A stretch of 22,672 nt of DNA, from positions 1 through 22,672 of the forward strand of contig JBBTVO010000025.1 of NCBI GenBank assembly GCA_038063195.1, given 5' to 3'. Shown here piece after piece: positions 22,031 through 22,672 of the stretch. The notes below the pieces were generated by a model. The model saw only the letters and a list, made by a program, of their open reading frames with translations. It did not search any database and had not been told where the DNA came from. A program made the translations under genes and the position numbers. Position 1 is the first letter of the stretch. Each line of letters begins with the position of its first letter. This DNA is from JBBTVO01 sp038063195 (GTDB taxonomy: Bacteria; Patescibacteriota; Microgenomatia; Levybacterales; UBA12049).

Positions 22031-22366
22031 ATGCCGGAGATTGATTTGATAGACCAAAAAAACAGAGATGCTTTTCTAGAATGGCGATCAAAAAAGCTTA
22101 GATATGACAAAGGAAAAGAGAAGGGCGAAGGAGAATTAAATACAGGCGAATATGTTTATACTGATTCTATTGAAGGAGAACCAGTAAATACTTTTACAGC
22201 TGCAGGATCAAGAGACACTTTGCCGGAAGGTTTTCTTAGAGCGGAAGTTAGCGAAAAACATGCTGGAGAGCTTAAAAAAGCTGGGGTAATTTTTGATGCA
22301 GCCACTGTTCCGCATTCAACTAGCGAAGAAATAAAATCATCCGACGCAGACCCTCGTATAATGTAA
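22031..22366 (+). CDS. Small acidic protein of unknown function (gene W)
   Basis: 111 residues from ATG 22031, chosen because a perfect TATAAT box ends 10 nt upstream; an earlier in-frame ATG (21950) lies in the repeat before the promoter. No signal or membrane segment. It is hydrophilic and charged: a lysine/arginine-rich first third (EWRSKKLRYDKGKEKG), then FLRAEVSEKHAGELKKAGVIFDAATV and a serine/aspartate-rich end. No family recognised. It sits between two 121-bp direct repeats, so the gene and its promoter look like one insertion unit. Confidence 0.65.
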   Translation: MPEIDLIDQKNRDAFLEWRSKKLRYDKGKEKGEGELNTGEYVYTDSIEGEPVNTFTAAGSRDTLPEGFLRAEVSEKHAGELKKAGVIFDAATVPHSTSEEIKSSDADPRIM

Positions 22367-22401
22367 CTGATATTTTCTTATCTTAATGTTGTAGATTTCT
22401 T

Positions 22402-22423
22402 GTACTTTTTGCCGAAAAAGTAC
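22402..22423. terminator. Hairpin GTACTTTTT-GCCG-AAAAAGTAC downstream of gene W
   Basis: A perfect 9-bp stem with a 4-nt loop about 35 nt after the stop. There is no T tract after the stem on either strand, so its role as a terminator is uncertain; it may be another short palindromic repeat. Confidence 0.45.
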
Positions 22424-22479
22424 CAAAAGCTCCCGCCAAGCCTCCTCTCGTGCTTTCCAGATTAAACTAGCTTAACGTC

Positions 22480-22600
22480 TCAGCCCTTTCGAGGTTGAAC
22501 CTCGGAAAGCAAGGAGTGATAGGCTAAATGGAAAGAAAATATTTTTTGCGTTCGACAGGCGGATTGGCGTTTTGCAGCAATTCAACAATGAAACAATTTA
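22480..22600. repeat. 121-bp direct repeat, right copy
   Basis: Second copy of the repeat at 21866-21986. The same hairpin core is at 22490-22504. The remainder of 22367-22672 has no gene apart from a possible minus-strand 3' end. Confidence 0.85.
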
Positions 22601-22617
22601 CCCCGATTTAATCGGGG
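22601..22617 (-). terminator. Hairpin CCCCGATT-T-AATCGGGG
   Basis: An 8-bp perfect stem just downstream of a possible minus-strand stop codon; on that strand it is followed by TAAATTGTTT, a weak T-rich tail. Confidence 0.45.
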
Positions 22618-22629
22618 CGGTATGTACAC

Positions 22630-22672
22630 TTAAATATCCGACACTCTGTATTCTTCTAAGACTTCGTTTGGT
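22630..22672 (-). CDS. Possible 3' end of a minus-strand gene (partial)
   Basis: From the window edge the minus strand reads PNEVLEEYRVSDI and TAA at 22632-22630, followed by a terminator-like hairpin. The composition suits a protein end, but 13 codons are too few to identify it. Confidence 0.35.
   Translation of the reverse strand, partial: PNEVLEEYRVSDI

Noticed and set aside
1..22672. CRISPR array, tRNA, rRNA, transposase or integrase
   Set aside because: No spaced direct-repeat array, cloverleaf or transposase motif seen; the recombinase-like domains at 1950-2593 lack a catalytic domain.

Overview
The window looks like a chromosome piece from a Candidate Phyla Radiation bacterium (Patescibacteria), most likely Microgenomates-like. 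This is inferred from gene content and from short palindromic and heptamer repeats read in frame inside essential genes (for example the PAGRQG stretch in argS and VILSKAKDP in leuS). The genes read cleanly with the standard code. DNA is AT-rich, Shine-Dalgarno sites are weak, and many genes look leaderless: an extended -10 (TG-A-TATAMT) sits 6-8 nt before the start codon. No tRNA, rRNA, CRISPR array or transposase was seen.

Layout. 1-2593 (minus, cut by the window edge): a large protein joining two recombinase-type core-binding domains, one membrane segment and a tail-fibre-like repeat region. 2594-3093: AT-rich, no gene. 3094-4741 (minus): a two-gene exported/surface operon resembling a WxL-type partner pair. 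4820-5308: small unknown gene. 5413-10548: leuS, a comEA-like gene and a comEC-like gene (DNA uptake), tightly packed. 10545-12502 (minus): four-gene signalling operon (receiver, unknown, small membrane protein, histidine kinase). 12755-13501: unknown gene broken by an in-frame stop. 13608-15326: argS. 15334-17419: three small accessory genes (here called X, Y, Z) after argS. 17635-18939: M16 peptidase. 19013-19585: ndk. 19578-21761 (minus): membrane-anchored dockerin/metallopeptidase-like surface protein. 22031-22366: small unknown gene (here called W). 22630-end: possible 3' end of another minus-strand gene.

The most striking signal is repeated duplication of the ends of conserved genes around accessory genes. 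The argS 3' end recurs at 15940-16032 and 16851-16889, so the order is argS-tail1 / X / tail2 / Y / tail3 / Z. The ndk 3' end recurs at 21821-21845, bracketing the surface metallopeptidase gene. The M16 5' end recurs at 17536-17553. Gene W lies between 121-bp direct repeats (about 90% identical by eye). The extra argS copies are truncated on the upstream side but keep an intact C-terminus and stop, and tail1 and tail2 differ largely in ways that conserve the protein. My inference is serial capture of accessory genes at housekeeping-gene termini, with the incoming DNA replacing the 3' end and leaving the old end downstream. Homology at one side and illegitimate joining at the other would produce this, and DNA-uptake genes are present in the same window.

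All alignments, domain calls and identity counts were made by eye; no database search was possible.
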